Assembly (NCBI GenBank): GCA_050012175.1
Contig: JBEKHR010000022.1
Coordinates: forward strand, 1 to 64,000
Source of the DNA: CAVROP01 sp050012175
Lineage (GTDB): Bacteria; Acidobacteriota; Terriglobia; UBA7540
Direction: 5' to 3'
Length of the DNA: 64,000 bases
Shown: one piece after another, positions 63,279 to 64,000 of the stretch
Position numbering within the stretch: position 1 is the first letter of the stretch
Layout of the letters: every line of letters starts with the position of its first letter
Notes under the pieces: generated by a model
What the model was told of the DNA's origin: nothing
The model's input: the letters and a program-made list of their open reading frames with translations, nothing else
Databases searched by the model: none
Program-made: the position numbers and the translations under genes

Positions 63279-64000
63279 TTATGGCTTGGGTTGCGGGACA
63301 GGGTTCTCGAGTTCGTGCAGGTGCTCTGCTTTCCAGCGCATAGCAGCGTAGATGCGTGTCCGGCCGCTCGGGTGATCGTAGAAGAGGAACTCCTCAATAG
63401 GGCCGGGATCGAGCTTGCGGTAATCAGCGAGCTTCAGATCAACCTCGGCTTCGGCATCCGGCTGGCGAGCCGCATTCAGCCCGAAGATGTCCGCTTCGTA
63501 TTCCTCGACTCGGGAGTAGGTGTTGAGGATTGGGGTAAGCACGAAGAAGTAGGAAGAAATGAGGAGGGCGAAAAGCGGCAGTGCGGCCAAATCTCCGGCC
63601 GCGTGGGCTCTCCACTTGTCCCCCCAACGCCCGAAGGCCCATTCCGAGCCTTTACGCAGGAAGGCAAAACCCAGAACAATGACGATGCCGAAGAACATCA
63701 AATCCTTGTAAACGTGGTGCATGACGTAGTGACCCATTTCATGGCCCATCACCGATTCAATTTCGGCCACAGAGCAGCGCTTCAGCAGGTTATCGTTAAG
63801 GACAATGCGCTCCGTGTTTAGGAACCCGGTGACGAACGCGCTCACGCGCGTGGTCTGCCGCGAAGCGTCCTGAACGAAAACGTCCTTTGCCGAGATGCCG
63901 TTGGCGCGCGCCAGGCTGAGAATGGGGTCGCGGATAGCTGGGTCTCCGAGCTTCGTGTACTTATTGAACAGCGGGGCGACAAACACAGGTGAGATCAGGA
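63279..64000 (-). CDS. M48-family membrane metallopeptidase (Ste24/HtpX-like), C-terminal part
   Basis: The 3' 240 codons of a gene that runs off the right edge; the frame continues upstream of the GTG at 63986 (LISPVFVAPLFNKYTKLGDP, typical of internal Ste24 sequence). The zinc motif is VMGHEMGHYVMHHV (HExxH) and the third ligand is in SRVEEYEADIFGL (EYEAD). Two membrane helices lie between them. Family members degrade or process membrane proteins; in eukaryotes Ste24 handles prenylated peptides. Bacterial substrates are mostly unknown. Confidence 0.88.
   Translation of the reverse strand, partial: LISPVFVAPLFNKYTKLGDPAIRDPILSLARANGISAKDVFVQDASRQTTRVSAFVTGFLNTERIVLNDNLLKRCSVAEIESVMGHEMGHYVMHHVYKDLMFFGIVIVLGFAFLRKGSEWAFGRWGDKWRAHAAGDLAALPLFALLISSYFFVLTPILNTYSRVEEYEADIFGLNAARQPDAEAEVDLKLADYRKLDPGPIEEFLFYDHPSGRTRIYAAMRWKAEHLHELENPVPQPKP

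Overview
The window is about 60% GC, densely coded, and most resembles an Acidobacteriota chromosome (possibly a metagenome-assembled contig). This rests on gene content, not a database search: an Oar-like TonB receptor with an N-terminal carboxypeptidase-regulatory domain, a ToxR-like winged-helix/transmembrane/TPR regulator, Tat-exported Gfo/Idh/MocA oxidoreductases, a long secreted M14 peptidase, a GRP-type sugar transporter, and RNase G with a large disordered insert.

Layout. 1-134: edge of an IS630-type element. 387-9000: two Tat-exported Gfo/Idh/MocA oxidoreductases, a secreted PmoA-like/ThuA-like protein and a TonB receptor interrupted by one in-frame TAG. 9156-17821: ROK regulator, then a minus-strand sugar-acid cluster (CE15-type esterase, SDR, URO-D-family protein, hexuronate-type MFS transporter, IolB/KduI-like isomerase, glucarate-dehydratase-like enolase). 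18348-20549: secreted TPR/thioredoxin-fold protein whose first active-site Cys codon is UGA, followed by a bacterial SECIS-like hairpin. 20787-32000: M14 peptidase, frameshifted REP-associated transposase with its palindromes, VOC and cupin proteins, recombinase relic, esterase, ToxR-like regulator, a duplicated-domain secreted protein and a GYD protein. 32655-38070: phosphate operon phoU*-pstS-pstC-pstA-pstB1-pstB2, where PhoU carries a catalytically degenerate LMW-phosphatase-like domain and the two PstB ATPases have complementary defects. 38133-41518: 3.3 kb accessory segment bounded by a broken and an intact tRNA(CAU), holding an MNT/HEPN pair, a transposon-end-like repeat array and a Fic protein. 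41541-44860: trans-4-hydroxy-L-proline dehydratase and its radical-SAM activase. 44861-46374: repeat-rich spacer. 46375-64000: mostly housekeeping genes (RNase R, TyrS, lipid kinase, LysW-like mini-protein, PLP gamma-lyase family enzyme, D-malate/tartrate dehydrogenase, GRP transporter, RNase G, RodA, PBP2, M48 peptidase).

The strongest candidates for something undescribed are the UGA-containing TlpA-like protein, the asymmetric PstB pair, palindromic repeats inserted in frame in RNase R, and degenerate heptamer arrays that share a period but use a different word at each locus. The assembly contains one in-frame stop and one homopolymer frameshift, so sequencing or assembly error must be kept in mind for every broken gene.
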